Assembly (NCBI GenBank): GCA_964509545.1
Contig: CAZDXQ010000009.1
Span: 1 to 64,000, forward strand
Direction of reading: 5' to 3'
Length of the DNA stretch: 64,000 bases
DNA from: JADJWR01 sp964509545
Lineage (GTDB): Bacteria > Pseudomonadota > Gammaproteobacteria > Burkholderiales > Burkholderiaceae_F
This document shows positions 1 to 7,330 of this stretch, one piece after another (position 1 is the first letter of the stretch; the number at the start of each line of letters is the position of its first letter). Below the pieces are notes generated by a model. It saw only the letters and a list, made by a program, of their open reading frames with translations, searched no databases and was not told where the DNA came from. The translations under genes and the position numbers were made by a program.

Positions 1-41
1 GACGAGAAGAGGCGAGGATGCCGCGTCGCGGTCGAGCAATC

Positions 42-55
42 TGGCGGAGACGGAC
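42..55. repeat. att direct repeat, distal copy (displaced tRNA-Ser 3' end)
   Basis: TGGCGGAGACGGAC is identical to 7331-7344, the CCA end plus acceptor stem of the tRNA-Ser gene read on the plus strand. Identity stops on both sides, so the core is 14 bp. A copy without the rest of the tRNA is what integration leaves at the far end. Bases 1-41 would then be flanking chromosome; nothing can be called in them. Between this repeat and the first gene, 56-232 holds only a short inverted repeat (CAATAG ... CTATTG, about 61-82). Confidence 0.75.
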
Positions 56-232
56 AAGTCAATAGCCCGCGCCGCTATTGGCTTTCCAAGGGGTCGCCGC
101 TTCAACCCCCGACTGTTCCGCCGGCCGTTTTCGGACATCCCGACGGGACAGGGAACAAATCGCGGCGGATGTCGCCTCTAGTACGTCGCCTGCCGCCACT
201 TTCCGCTTAGCCGACTTCCTGAGTGTCTGCGG

Positions 233-526
233 CTACGGTTTGCCATCGTCCCTGTTCTTATAGATCCGCAGTTCCACTTCTCGCGCAGCGCGGTTGGCAG
301 TGCCGCCGTGAATTGCGTACACATGGGCGTGAACTCTGCCACCGCCCTCAAGGAAATCGGCGATCTCGCGCGCTAGTTCCGGGTTCAGGCATCCGATCTG
401 GCCCTGCTCTTTGCCGAACAGCCCCTCGCGCACCGCATAGACGATGAATGAGCCAGTTTCGCCCTGGCTGTCGACTTGCCGCACCAGTTCAACCGTAGAC
501 CCCATCCGGCAAAGTTTGGCGATCAC
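233..526 (-). CDS. Small HIRAN-like hypothetical protein
   Basis: A 97-residue protein, the last gene of the element. The central part (about residues 12-70) has a pattern resembling the HIRAN domain: a VELVRQ strand, a variable loop, an EQGQIGCLNPELAREIA stretch and a final strand. HIRAN domains are small beta-rich modules found fused to nucleases and helicases or standing alone in phage-linked loci, where they are thought to bind DNA ends. The resemblance is by eye only. The start used is GTG at 526; an ATG at 505 is the alternative, and neither has a clear ribosome binding site. The 57-bp gap to the upstream gene fits a shared transcript. Confidence 0.55.
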   Translation of the reverse strand: MIAKLCRMGSTVELVRQVDSQGETGSFIVYAVREGLFGKEQGQIGCLNPELAREIADFLEGGGRVHAHVYAIHGGTANRAAREVELRIYKNRDDGKP

Positions 527-583
527 GTCTTGCCACGCGCGGCCGTTTTCACGCCACGCTGCACGCCGTCCGCGCGGCCGGCA

Positions 584-1177
584 CTACGCGAACGGCACGC
601 TTACACCGACGACGCTCAACCCGGCCGGGTTGTCATCGGCCAGCTCATGCACTGCGGGATTGAAGTCGGATCGGTTGATGATGCAGTAACCGGTACTGTT
701 CGGATGCTTGATGCGCACCGTCGGCAACCTCGACGCCAGATCACCTTGCGCCTGCACGCCGGCATTCTGTTCGCGCGGCGGCGGCTGCCTCGGCTCGCGG
801 GCGCCTTCGCGCACCGGCGTCAAGGATTCGCCCGGAAGCCCGCGGCCGTTGTCCGGCAACACGACCGTTGGCGCCCTGCCGCCGTCGGTGAATCTGCTTG
901 CGGACACTCCCTGCAAGATGATGACGCGCGGCTGCGGCTCGGAAATCTCGGCGGCCATCTCGACCGCCTTGCGCTTCGGCGCGATGTACTGCGCCAGTTC
1001 GGCATCCATGCGCGCGCGTGTCTCGATCGGTGCGCCCTCGTCCATCGCGATGCGCGCCATCCCCTCGATCGGATCGCAGTCGAGTTCGCGCAGCCGCTCG
1101 ATCACGTCCTGGGTGCGCTTGTTCGGCGTGCCCTTGCGGCGGCCGCCGGTGCGTGGCAATCCACGCGGTCGAGGCAT
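584..1177 (-). CDS. Small-terminase-like element protein
   Basis: A 197-residue protein. The N-terminus contains GGRRKGTPNKRT (residues 11-22), a basic motif common at the start of small phage terminase-like DNA-binding proteins. It is followed by a helical stretch (about 23-75) with IEGMARIAMDE and AELAQYIAPKRKAVEM, also usual in that family. The C-terminus, with KHPNSTGYCIINRSDF and a PAVHELAD motif, looks like a separate short phage-type segment. In satellites a private small terminase redirects helper packaging, which would fit this element. The open frame continues upstream of 1177, but the composition there is that of a shadow frame, so the ATG at 1177 was chosen. Function is inferred from motifs. 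Confidence 0.55.
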   Translation of the reverse strand: MPRPRGLPRTGGRRKGTPNKRTQDVIERLRELDCDPIEGMARIAMDEGAPIETRARMDAELAQYIAPKRKAVEMAAEISEPQPRVIILQGVSASRFTDGGRAPTVVLPDNGRGLPGESLTPVREGAREPRQPPPREQNAGVQAQGDLASRLPTVRIKHPNSTGYCIINRSDFNPAVHELADDNPAGLSVVGVSVPFA

Positions 1178-1224
1178 CGCTGATGCCGACAGTCGAAACG
1201 AGTAGATACGAAATAGATACGGCG

Positions 1225-2022
1225 CTACGCGTTGCTGCCGTCGCCGTCGAGAATCCATCGACCAGCCGGACCCCATCCGGCGACGAGATCCCCGCGCGGT
1301 CGGCCGGTGCCGCCTTCGATCATGCCGAGGCCGGCGACGATCGCGGTATGCAGCGCGTCGATTGCCGTGCGCAGCGCGTCGAAAGCCGCGTCCGAGTTCG
1401 GGAAGTTGGCCTTCACGTGATCGGCGCGCATTTCCTCCAGGTCGGCGTCGGTAACCTCGCTCAGGATATGCGGCACTCGGGACAGCGCGGCGAGCAGGCG
1501 CGGGTCGCGGGTCAGGCGCATGCGCAGTCGCTCGGCGGTTTCGGCAGCGGCGAATTTCTGAGCAATCGCCAGGTCGAAGGCGGCGCGCTCGGTTTCGGTC
1601 GCTTCCGGCTCGAAGTATTCGGCGGCCAACCTCGCCCGATTCTTGGCGATGTGGTCGGCGGCGTCGAATGTTTTGCCGGCCGCCTCGCGCAGCGTCGTCA
1701 GGGTTTCTTCGCCGGACTCCCGCCACAACGCGTCGCGCAATGCCTGTTGCCCGAATCCGCCCTGCCGCAGCCGTTCATCAGCGGCAGCGAATTCGAGAAG
1801 TGCGCCGCGCACTTCGAGCAGCGCATCCCAGAGAAAGCGCGGCTTCATCGCGAGCGATGCGCTGGCGGTGCGGATGTCGAGCTTTTCGCGCGGCGTCGCC
1901 GCGTCGCCGGCGCTCGGCACGCGCGGCAGTTTCTCAAAGCCGTTTGCGCCGACCGGCTCGCCCAGCACCCAGCGGCCGAGGTACACGGGCTTATCGCGGA
2001 ATTGAATCAGATCGAACGGCAT
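1225..2022 (-). CDS. Hypothetical element protein, 265 aa
   Basis: I do not recognise this protein. It begins MPFDLIQFRDKPVYLGRW and is rich in Ala, Arg and Glu. A long, mostly helical middle (about residues 55-230) has charged heptad-like runs, suggesting a helical bundle. No signal peptide, membrane segment or catalytic motif is seen. It starts 12 bp after the HTH gene and ends 47 bp before the TerS-like gene, so it is part of the same transcript. Its position beside the TerS-like gene would allow a packaging or capsid-modifying role, or accessory cargo such as host defence, but nothing in the sequence decides between these. Confidence 0.6.
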   Translation of the reverse strand: MPFDLIQFRDKPVYLGRWVLGEPVGANGFEKLPRVPSAGDAATPREKLDIRTASASLAMKPRFLWDALLEVRGALLEFAAADERLRQGGFGQQALRDALWRESGEETLTTLREAAGKTFDAADHIAKNRARLAAEYFEPEATETERAAFDLAIAQKFAAAETAERLRMRLTRDPRLLAALSRVPHILSEVTDADLEEMRADHVKANFPNSDAAFDALRTAIDALHTAIVAGLGMIEGGTGRPRGDLVAGWGPAGRWILDGDGSNA

Positions 2023-2034
2023 AACGCCTCGCGC

Positions 2035-2337
2035 TCATCGTGTTGCCGCAGTGTGACCGTCGTTTGTTTCAGGTGGCGCAGGAAGTGAAACAGCGGACCA
2101 TATCCGCCGGTATGCGGTCACGCGACTGATGCCGTGCCGCTGGCGCAGCGCTGACACGATCTCGGCCGCAGTTCGGCCCTCGGCGAGCAGCGCCGCGGCG
2201 CTTTCGACTTCGCGCCAGGCGCGCAGGCGGCGACGTGTCGGCACGCGGCAGCCGGCCAGCGCGGACAGCGCCCGGCGCACCTCGCCGGGACCGAAGCCGG
2301 CGGCCAGCAGCCGTTGCCAGGCGTCCGAATCACTCAT
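2035..2337 (-). CDS. HTH DNA-binding protein, 100 aa
   Basis: A 100-residue basic protein. Residues about 53-85 (EGRTAAEIVSALRQRHGISR followed by VTAYRRI) form a clear helix-turn-helix of the resolvase/homeodomain-like type, where the RVTAYRRI helix would contact DNA. The N-terminal half is a short helical region with many Arg residues. It lies between the SSB-like gene (100 bp upstream) and the 265-aa gene (12 bp downstream). Such small HTH proteins in satellites are either regulators of the late genes or DNA-recognition subunits of packaging complexes. No strong ribosome binding site precedes the ATG at 2337. Confidence 0.6.
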   Translation of the reverse strand: MSDSDAWQRLLAAGFGPGEVRRALSALAGCRVPTRRRLRAWREVESAAALLAEGRTAAEIVSALRQRHGISRVTAYRRIWSAVSLPAPPETNDGHTAATR

Positions 2338-2437
2338 CGTTGGCAGATCACGCGGGGGTCACGGCCAGCCGGCCGCACGGACGCAGGCGCGGCGCGGGGT
2401 TCGGCGGCCTGCGCATCCTTAGAACCGCCCCGCGGCC

Positions 2438-2923
2438 TCACGGCCCGGCCCACGGCAGATCGTCCGCCAGCTCGGCGATCGGCGGCACAGTCTCAGGTAT
2501 CGGCCGCGGCGCATTGATGCCGCTGCGGCGCGTCTGCGGCCTCGTGGCGCGTCTATCGGCTACTGGTGCGGGGTTCGCGTCATCCCCGCCGGCATCGTCG
2601 CCCTGCACGGCCGTGCGCTTGCGCCGGACGTGGTACGCGGTCAGCACGGCATCGGCGACGATGGACAGACTCGGCCGCGCCTCGCCTTCGGTCGACTGCC
2701 ACACGCCGAGCTTGGCGCGGCCGGCAACCGCGACCGCATCGCCTTTGTCGAGCGCGAGCAGCGCAGCCACGGCTTCGGGGCGAAAGGCGATCACGTTGGC
2801 GACGATCTCGCCGTCGTCCATCGCGCAGGCGAGCAGCGCCGTCGCGAACGGCTTGCCGCTCCGGCCGGTCCTTTCCTCCGGCCGTTTCAGCAGCCGGCCG
2901 CTGGTTAGTACGTCAAGCGCCAT
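2438..2923 (-). CDS. Single-stranded DNA-binding protein (SSB-like)
   Basis: A 161-residue protein with an OB-fold pattern in residues about 3-105 (TSGRLLKRPEERTG, FATALLACAMDDGEI, VANVIAFRPEAV, KGDAVAVAGRAKLGVW). A low-complexity linker follows, and the acidic tip DDLPWAGP ends the protein. That tip resembles the SSB C-terminal peptide (DDLPF) that recruits replication and repair partners, here with Trp in place of Phe and three extra residues. It is well below the usual chromosomal SSB in similarity and fits a mobile-element SSB. A good Shine-Dalgarno (AAGGAA) precedes the ATG at 2923. It follows the helicase gene, which supports a joint role in element replication. Confidence 0.75.
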   Translation of the reverse strand: MALDVLTSGRLLKRPEERTGRSGKPFATALLACAMDDGEIVANVIAFRPEAVAALLALDKGDAVAVAGRAKLGVWQSTEGEARPSLSIVADAVLTAYHVRRKRTAVQGDDAGGDDANPAPVADRRATRPQTRRSGINAPRPIPETVPPIAELADDLPWAGP

Positions 2924-2963
2924 CGTTCGTTCCTTCGTTCGTCCTGCGCCGGTGCGCCCGCCG

Positions 2964-3089
2964 TGCGCCAGCTACGGCGCGCGCGCGCGCGCAGCAGGGG
3001 GGTATGGGGGGATTGAGCGCGCGAAGTCTCAATGTGCCGTAGCTGGCGCAAAGTGTTCCGTAGCTGGCGCACGTTCCGTAGCTGGCGCA
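2964..3089. repeat. Iteron-like cluster with alternating CG tract
   Basis: The 14-mer CCGTAGCTGGCGCA occurs three times in direct orientation (3037-3050, 3058-3071, 3076-3089) and once inverted (2964-2977). The direct copies are 21 and 18 bp apart and lie in and just beyond the 3' end of the helicase gene, where they encode a repeated APAT(E/A) tail. An uninterrupted alternating CG tract (about 2976-2992) sits beside the inverted copy. The cluster lies between helicase and SSB genes, a usual place for a mobile-element replication origin. An origin or operator role is an inference. Confidence 0.5.
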
Positions 3090-4591
3090 GCGGCCCGGTA
3101 GACCTCCGAGTAGTGCCGATTCGGCCGCAGGATCGAATCCACACGCACCGCACCGGCCGCGCGCAACGCCTCGATGGCGGCATAGAACCGCGCCCGGCCG
3201 CGCTTGCCGCATAGCGCCGGCGGCAGGCCTCGCGCCTCGGCGAAGGCATGCGCCGTGCGCTCGCCGCGCGTGGCGGTCGGCATCGGCTCGCCGTCGGCGT
3301 CGGCCTTGCGGATCAGCGCCAGCACGGCCGCGCGCTCGTCAATCTCGGCGGTCGCACGCTCAAGGCGACCGGCCGGCATGGATACCTCGCCGGCGAAAAC
3401 GGAATATTCCGCGTTCCACCGCACCGCAATTTGCGCGCCGGCAGCCGACAGGTTCGACTTTTGCAGCTCAAGCAGCAGGCCGTCGCCGGCATCGTCCGGC
3501 CGCAAGTACCAGCGCGCGCGGACGCTGTTCGACCATGCGGTGCTGCCGCTGTAGCCTTGCGTCGTGTCGGCACTCTTAGCGGTCGCCTTGTCCACGTGCG
3601 CAAGGATGACGGCGGCGCCGTGCGGCGGGATCAGCCGGCGAATCGCGCGCACGAACTGGCGCACGTGGCGGCGGTTGATCTCGTTGCCGCCGAAGGCATC
3701 GGAAGCGCCGTCGACTAGCAGCACCTCGGCGTCGGTCGAGCGCATCCGATCGCGCACCCACTCGTAGCCGTGGGTCAGCACCGCGCCGTCGCGCGTGTCG
3801 ATCAGCAGCTCGGCGTCGGCGCCGGCGCCGTCGGCGATCGCCAGCCGGCCGGCCAGGTCGGCCACGTCGAAGCCGGCCCAGGCGGCCAGCCGCGCCAGGC
3901 GCCAGCGCAGCACGTCGGCCGGATCTTCGAGCGCCAGCAGCAGCACGCGGCGGCGCTGCACCGGCAGTCCGAAGTACGGTCGCCCGAGCGCCAGGCAGAC
4001 GGCCAGGTAAAGCGCGATCGCGCTTTTGCCGGTGCCGCCGTGCCCTGCAAATAGCGTCACCTCGCCGGCCGGCAGCCAGTCCGGCACGATGAATGCCGGC
4101 GGCAGCGGGTCGCCGATCAGCTCGGCCAGGTCGAGCAGCCGCGGCAGCTCGCCCGCGCTGCGCTCGGCGGCCGGTGCCTCGTCGGCTGCTCTGCGTGCCA
4201 GTCGTGCAGCAGCCGCGAATTCGCCGCGGTCGGCGGCCTCGACGGCCTCGGCGAGCAGGCCGCGCGCCCGGCGCTCGGCGGCGTGGCGCTCGACCGCTGC
4301 CGCGTAGGCGTGCACGTTCGCCGCGCTCGGCGTGTTGGCGGCCAGGTCGTTCAGGTAGGCGAGCGCGCCATCGTCGGCCGATCCGTTTTGCCGCAACCGT
4401 TGCCAAACGGTCACGGCATCGGCGGTGCCTTCGTCGTCGATGGTGTCGCAGATCGCCGCGTAGATTGCGCGGTGGCGCTCGTCGGTGAAGTGCTCGACGG
4501 CCAGGCCGTTCAGCCGCTCGCGCGCGCGGTTGTCGAGCAGCAGTGCGCCTAGCACGGACTGCTCGGCGATAAGCGCGGGGTCGGCGGTCAT
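3029..4591 (-). CDS. Replicative helicase: DnaB-N domain fused to RepA-type ATPase
   Basis: A 520-residue protein. Residues about 5-108 match the DnaB N-terminal helical domain (EQSVLGALLLD, HFTDERHRAIYAAI, ALAYLNDLAANTPSAANV). A linker is followed by a RecA-fold ATPase like hexameric RepA helicase (AAA_25): Walker A GHGGTGKS at 183-190, LLLALEDP at 217-224, Walker B LLVDG at 291-295, AHVDK at 331-335 and a GSTAWSNSVRAR arginine motif at 349-360. Residues about 430-510 look like a winged-helix tail, ending in a short APATE repeat coded by the iteron-like 14-mers. It should unwind element DNA. The start codon overlaps the stop of the upstream small gene (ATGA), so translation is probably coupled. 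Confidence 0.85.
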   Translation of the reverse strand: MTADPALIAEQSVLGALLLDNRARERLNGLAVEHFTDERHRAIYAAICDTIDDEGTADAVTVWQRLRQNGSADDGALAYLNDLAANTPSAANVHAYAAAVERHAAERRARGLLAEAVEAADRGEFAAAARLARRAADEAPAAERSAGELPRLLDLAELIGDPLPPAFIVPDWLPAGEVTLFAGHGGTGKSAIALYLAVCLALGRPYFGLPVQRRRVLLLALEDPADVLRWRLARLAAWAGFDVADLAGRLAIADGAGADAELLIDTRDGAVLTHGYEWVRDRMRSTDAEVLLVDGASDAFGGNEINRRHVRQFVRAIRRLIPPHGAAVILAHVDKATAKSADTTQGYSGSTAWSNSVRARWYLRPDDAGDGLLLELQKSNLSAAGAQIAVRWNAEYSVFAGEVSMPAGRLERATAEIDERAAVLALIRKADADGEPMPTATRGERTAHAFAEARGLPPALCGKRGRARFYAAIEALRAAGAVRVDSILRPNRHYSEVYRAAAPATERAPATEHFAPATAH

Positions 4592-4821
4592 CGCGCCACC
4601 ATCCGCCGCTCGACGCGCCAGATCAGTGCCAGCCAGCGCCTGCAGGTCGAGAAGCAGCCGGCCAATCGGCAGGCGTCGACCGAAAGACGATAGCTATCAT
4701 CAGCCGCTTTTCGATAGCCAAGACTTGCGTGCGAAGCCGCCCTGCGGGATGATTGCTGCCGGCCTGCCAGCCTTTCGCAACGCCCACGGACGCGCCCGCC
4801 CTCATCGGCGGGCGCGTTCAT
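4588..4821 (-). CDS. Small unknown protein coupled to alpA and helicase genes
   Basis: A 77-residue, Arg- and Ala-rich frame with no recognised domain; the C-terminal part (about 50-72) is hydrophobic and Trp/Cys-containing (CRRWLALIWRVERRM). What supports it as a gene is its framing: its ATG overlaps the stop of the AlpA-like gene (ATGA at 4818-4821) and its stop overlaps the ATG of the helicase (ATGA at 4588-4591). Two such exact overlaps are unlikely for a chance frame and suggest translational coupling across the three genes. A strong inverted repeat (about 4794-4814) covers its first codons. Composition is less gene-like than the neighbours, so doubt remains. Confidence 0.5.
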   Translation of the reverse strand: MNAPADEGGRVRGRCERLAGRQQSSRRAASHASLGYRKAADDSYRLSVDACRLAGCFSTCRRWLALIWRVERRMVAR

Positions 4822-5165
4822 GTTCTGGCGGCCTTTTCCGGTTCGAATCCCGGCGGTTCCGCCCTAGTCCGCGCCCGGCCCGGCCTGCCGCTGGCGGCCG
4901 TCTGTAGCCCGCCGCTCAGTCCACCACCTGACCCCCGCCGGCGGGCTTTTCCCGCCTTCAGGCGCTCCGGTTCGGGCGCTGGCGCGGGGTCGGCGGCGAG
5001 CCGCTCCACAAACGTCTGCACGTCGCTGGCGCGATAGCGGACGCATCGTGTTGCCAACGTGACGGCGGCCGGAAAATCGCTGCGCGCGCGCAGGGCATAG
5101 GCAGTCCGGCGGCCGACGCCGAGCGCAGCGGCCACTTCGTTGATGTCGAGCAGTAGGGGTTGCAT
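4818..5165 (-). CDS. AlpA-like / MerR-type HTH regulator
   Basis: A 115-residue protein. Residues about 4-60 (LLLDINEVAAALGVGRRTAY, then ALRARSDFPAAVTLATRCVR and YRASDVQTFVERL) are a classic excisionase/AlpA-type helix-turn-helix. In P4-like elements and PICIs, AlpA proteins act as excisionase or activate integrase transcription. The C-terminal half is Pro/Gly/Arg-rich and probably disordered. The frame is open far upstream, but the HTH begins at once after the ATG at 5165, so this start was chosen. It ends in an ATGA overlap with the next small gene. Its place between int and the replication genes is the usual one for a control gene in such elements. Confidence 0.75.
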   Translation of the reverse strand: MQPLLLDINEVAAALGVGRRTAYALRARSDFPAAVTLATRCVRYRASDVQTFVERLAADPAPAPEPERLKAGKARRRGSGGGLSGGLQTAASGRPGRARTRAEPPGFEPEKAART

Positions 5166-5229
5166 GTCGGCACCGTTTGTTTCTGTGCCACCACTGTGCC
5201 GGCGACGAGCGCGGCGCGCGAGGACGCAG

Positions 5230-5754
5230 TTACTGCGTCCGGCCCTTGCCGCGACGAATGGCCCGGCTGACCGACTCCGGCTCCATCGCCAGCTTCTCGG
5301 CGATGGCCTCAAGATCGGCCAGGGTTTGCGGCGGACTCTGCACCAGCGCGTCAATCGCTGCGCGGCGCTCAAGAATGCGCGCGTTGTTGCGCCTGCTGTT
5401 GCCTTCGGCCTTCGCGGTATGCGCCATGGCTTCGCCGCAGGCCACGCCGGCCAGCATGGCGGCCATCGCCAGCGCGCTCCACGCTTCGGCGGTCGGCTCG
5501 TCGCCGGCGAACCGCACGATGTCCAAGGCAACGCGATAGGCGTCAACAGCGCGCTTGTTCGTCGCCGCAGCTTCCCGTAGGGCCGCCGGAAATCGTCGCC
5601 GATCGGCGGCCCTGCAGCACTTGTGCGTGATCTGAATCAGCGCCAGCACGCGCCGCAGTTCGCGCGCCATCAGTTCGTCGCCCGGCAGCGGCGCAAGCGG
5701 CGCCGCGGCGCCATGCTGCGCCGGCCTCGTTCGCGGTAGAGTCTTGCGAGCCAC
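5230..5754 (-). CDS. Hypothetical element protein next to integrase
   Basis: About 174 residues from a GTG at 5754, or 146 from an ATG at 5670 (MARELRRVLALIQ); the sequence does not decide. The middle is helical and Ala-rich (about 75-130 of the longer form), and the C-terminus QTLADLEAIAEKLAMEPESV followed by SRAIRRGKGR looks like a short helix-turn-helix. No known family is recognised. It lies 97 bp after the integrase stop and 64 bp before the AlpA-like gene on the same strand, so it is probably part of the control region of the element. Confidence 0.5.
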   Translation of the reverse strand: MARKTLPRTRPAQHGAAAPLAPLPGDELMARELRRVLALIQITHKCCRAADRRRFPAALREAAATNKRAVDAYRVALDIVRFAGDEPTAEAWSALAMAAMLAGVACGEAMAHTAKAEGNSRRNNARILERRAAIDALVQSPPQTLADLEAIAEKLAMEPESVSRAIRRGKGRTQ

Positions 5755-5851
5755 GGTCGAGCCATCCCTCGGCTTGTGGTCAGGCGCCGGCAGGGGTGCA
5801 CACCCTGCCGCGCGCCGCTTGTGCCGGCGGCCGGCCGGCGCGGTGACGATC

Positions 5852-7156
5852 CTACGCTGCGCGCGGCATCGGGATGATGTTCGATGCCGGCAGCGTGCCG
5901 TCGCAGAAGTCGGACCAGCGCAGCAGCAACGCGCGCCGCTGCTCGATGAAGGCACCGCGCATGTAGGCGCGGCGGATGCGATCCTGCTCCTTGTGCGCCA
6001 GCGCGCATTCGACAACATCCGGCGTCGCCGCGTGAGTCTCGGCGGCCCAGGTGCTGAACGCCGAGCGGAAGCCGTGCACGGTCACGTCGCCTTCGCCGAG
6101 CCGGCGCATTGCCATCGCCAGCGCCATGTTCGACTGCGGCGCGCCGCTGCCGGTCACGCTCGGGAACACGTAGCGGCCGGCACCGTGCAGCTCACGCTGC
6201 GCTTCGAGGATCGCAAGCGCGCGATCGCTCAGGTAGACGACGTGCTCCTCGCGCAGCTTCATCCTGCCGGCCGGCACGCGCCATTCGCGGCGCTCCACGT
6301 CGATCTCGGACCATTCGCAGCCGAGCGCCTCGCTTGTCCTGCTCGCGGTCAGGATCAGCCATTCGAGACAGCGCGGCGCCGTGCCCTCGGCCGCGCGCAG
6401 CCGCTCGATGAACGCCGGCAGCTTGCGCCAGTCCATCGCGGAAAAATTACCGCGCTCGCGGCGACCGACTCGGCGCGACAGTTCCTTGCGGATCGGTGCT
6501 GCTGGATTCACCTTGCAGCGGCCGGCCAGGATCGCCGCGTCGAAGATCAGCGCCAGCCGTTGGTAGACGCGGAAGCCCGTTTCCGGCACCGCGCGGCACA
6601 GCGGCACCAATGCGTCGAGCAATTCGAGCGGTTCGATGGCGTCGATCGGCCGATCAAGCAGCGCGTCGAGCAGCCGGCGGTGCGCGCGCTGCTCCGGCGT
6701 GCGCTCATCGGCCGGCGGTCCTTCGATGCTGGCGATCCACTGCCGGCCATGCTTGTCGGTGCGCACCGGCTCGACGTGTTCCTCGTGATACTGGCGCGCG
6801 GCGCGGCGCAGCGTCAGGCGTTCAGCCTGCGCGGCGAGCTTGACGGCCTCGGCCTCGGCCTTCGCCTGCTCGCGTTCCGCGCGGTCATGGTCGATAGGGT
6901 CGATGCGTGCGCGCAGCAGTGCGCGCGATCGCTCGGCCAGCTCGCGCGCCACGGTCAACGACTTGCCGGCTTCCGTGATGTTGTTGCGCGCGGCGGCGCC
7001 CAGGCCCTGCTCGCGCCGCTTGCCGCTCGGCGACGTGAAGCGAAAGACCCATGATGCGCGGCCTGCCTTGACCCGCAGCATCAAGCCGTCGCCGTCGCTG
7101 TGGTCGCCGTCCTTCGCGGCCTGCACTTGCCGCGCGGTGAGTAGGTTCCTTGCCAT
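5852..7156 (-). CDS. P4-type tyrosine recombinase (integrase)
   Basis: A 434-residue site-specific recombinase that should insert and excise the element at tRNA-Ser. The N-terminal arm-binding/DUF4102-type region (about 1-85: DGDGLMLRVKAGRASWVFRF) is followed by a core-binding domain (about 110-225) and the catalytic domain. Catalytic residues visible are Arg273 (TASRTSEALG), His361 and Arg364 (HGFRSAF), His388 (ALAHKE) and the nucleophile Tyr398 (RAYMRG). Length and layout match P4-family integrases. The ATG at 7156 was chosen over an upstream one at 7207 because it has a perfect AAGGAGG ribosome binding site at the right distance. The gene points away from the tRNA and is intact. Confidence 0.95.
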   Translation of the reverse strand: MARNLLTARQVQAAKDGDHSDGDGLMLRVKAGRASWVFRFTSPSGKRREQGLGAAARNNITEAGKSLTVARELAERSRALLRARIDPIDHDRAEREQAKAEAEAVKLAAQAERLTLRRAARQYHEEHVEPVRTDKHGRQWIASIEGPPADERTPEQRAHRRLLDALLDRPIDAIEPLELLDALVPLCRAVPETGFRVYQRLALIFDAAILAGRCKVNPAAPIRKELSRRVGRRERGNFSAMDWRKLPAFIERLRAAEGTAPRCLEWLILTASRTSEALGCEWSEIDVERREWRVPAGRMKLREEHVVYLSDRALAILEAQRELHGAGRYVFPSVTGSGAPQSNMALAMAMRRLGEGDVTVHGFRSAFSTWAAETHAATPDVVECALAHKEQDRIRRAYMRGAFIEQRRALLLRWSDFCDGTLPASNIIPMPRAA

Positions 7157-7330
7157 CCCAAAGCCTCCTTTTCCAACCCCCGCCTGATCCGCCAGTTGTT
7201 CGCGCATCGGGGTGCACGGCGCGAAAACTGCCGTGCACGGTCGGGATTGTCAGCTTCTGAAATTGTCCCGTCAAATCAACGGGTTAGCTGCACTTTCTTG
7301 CACCGCCTTGCACGGTGCTGCTATTGTCGG
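7157..7330. promoter_or_regulatory. att-proximal region with TGCACGG repeats
   Basis: The 174 bp between integrase start and tRNA contain three TGCACGG copies (7213-7219, 7234-7240, 7309-7315). The second lies inside a perfect palindrome CCGTGCACGG at 7231-7240, and an inverted match (GCACCG) sits at 7300-7305. This is where integrase arm sites, excisionase sites and the int promoter are expected. Assignment as protein-binding sites is an inference. Confidence 0.4.

Noticed and set aside
4794..4814. Strong GCGCCCGCC/GGCGGGCGC hairpin as terminator
   Set aside because: It covers the first codons of the coupled 77-codon gene, has no T tract on either strand, and terminating there would cut off the replication genes.
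4826..4858. tRNA-like T-arm (GGTTCGAATCCC followed by GGCGGTTCCGCC)
   Set aside because: No matching acceptor 5' strand, D arm or anticodon stem upstream; the T stem does not pair over five bases. It lies in the coding end of the AlpA-like gene.
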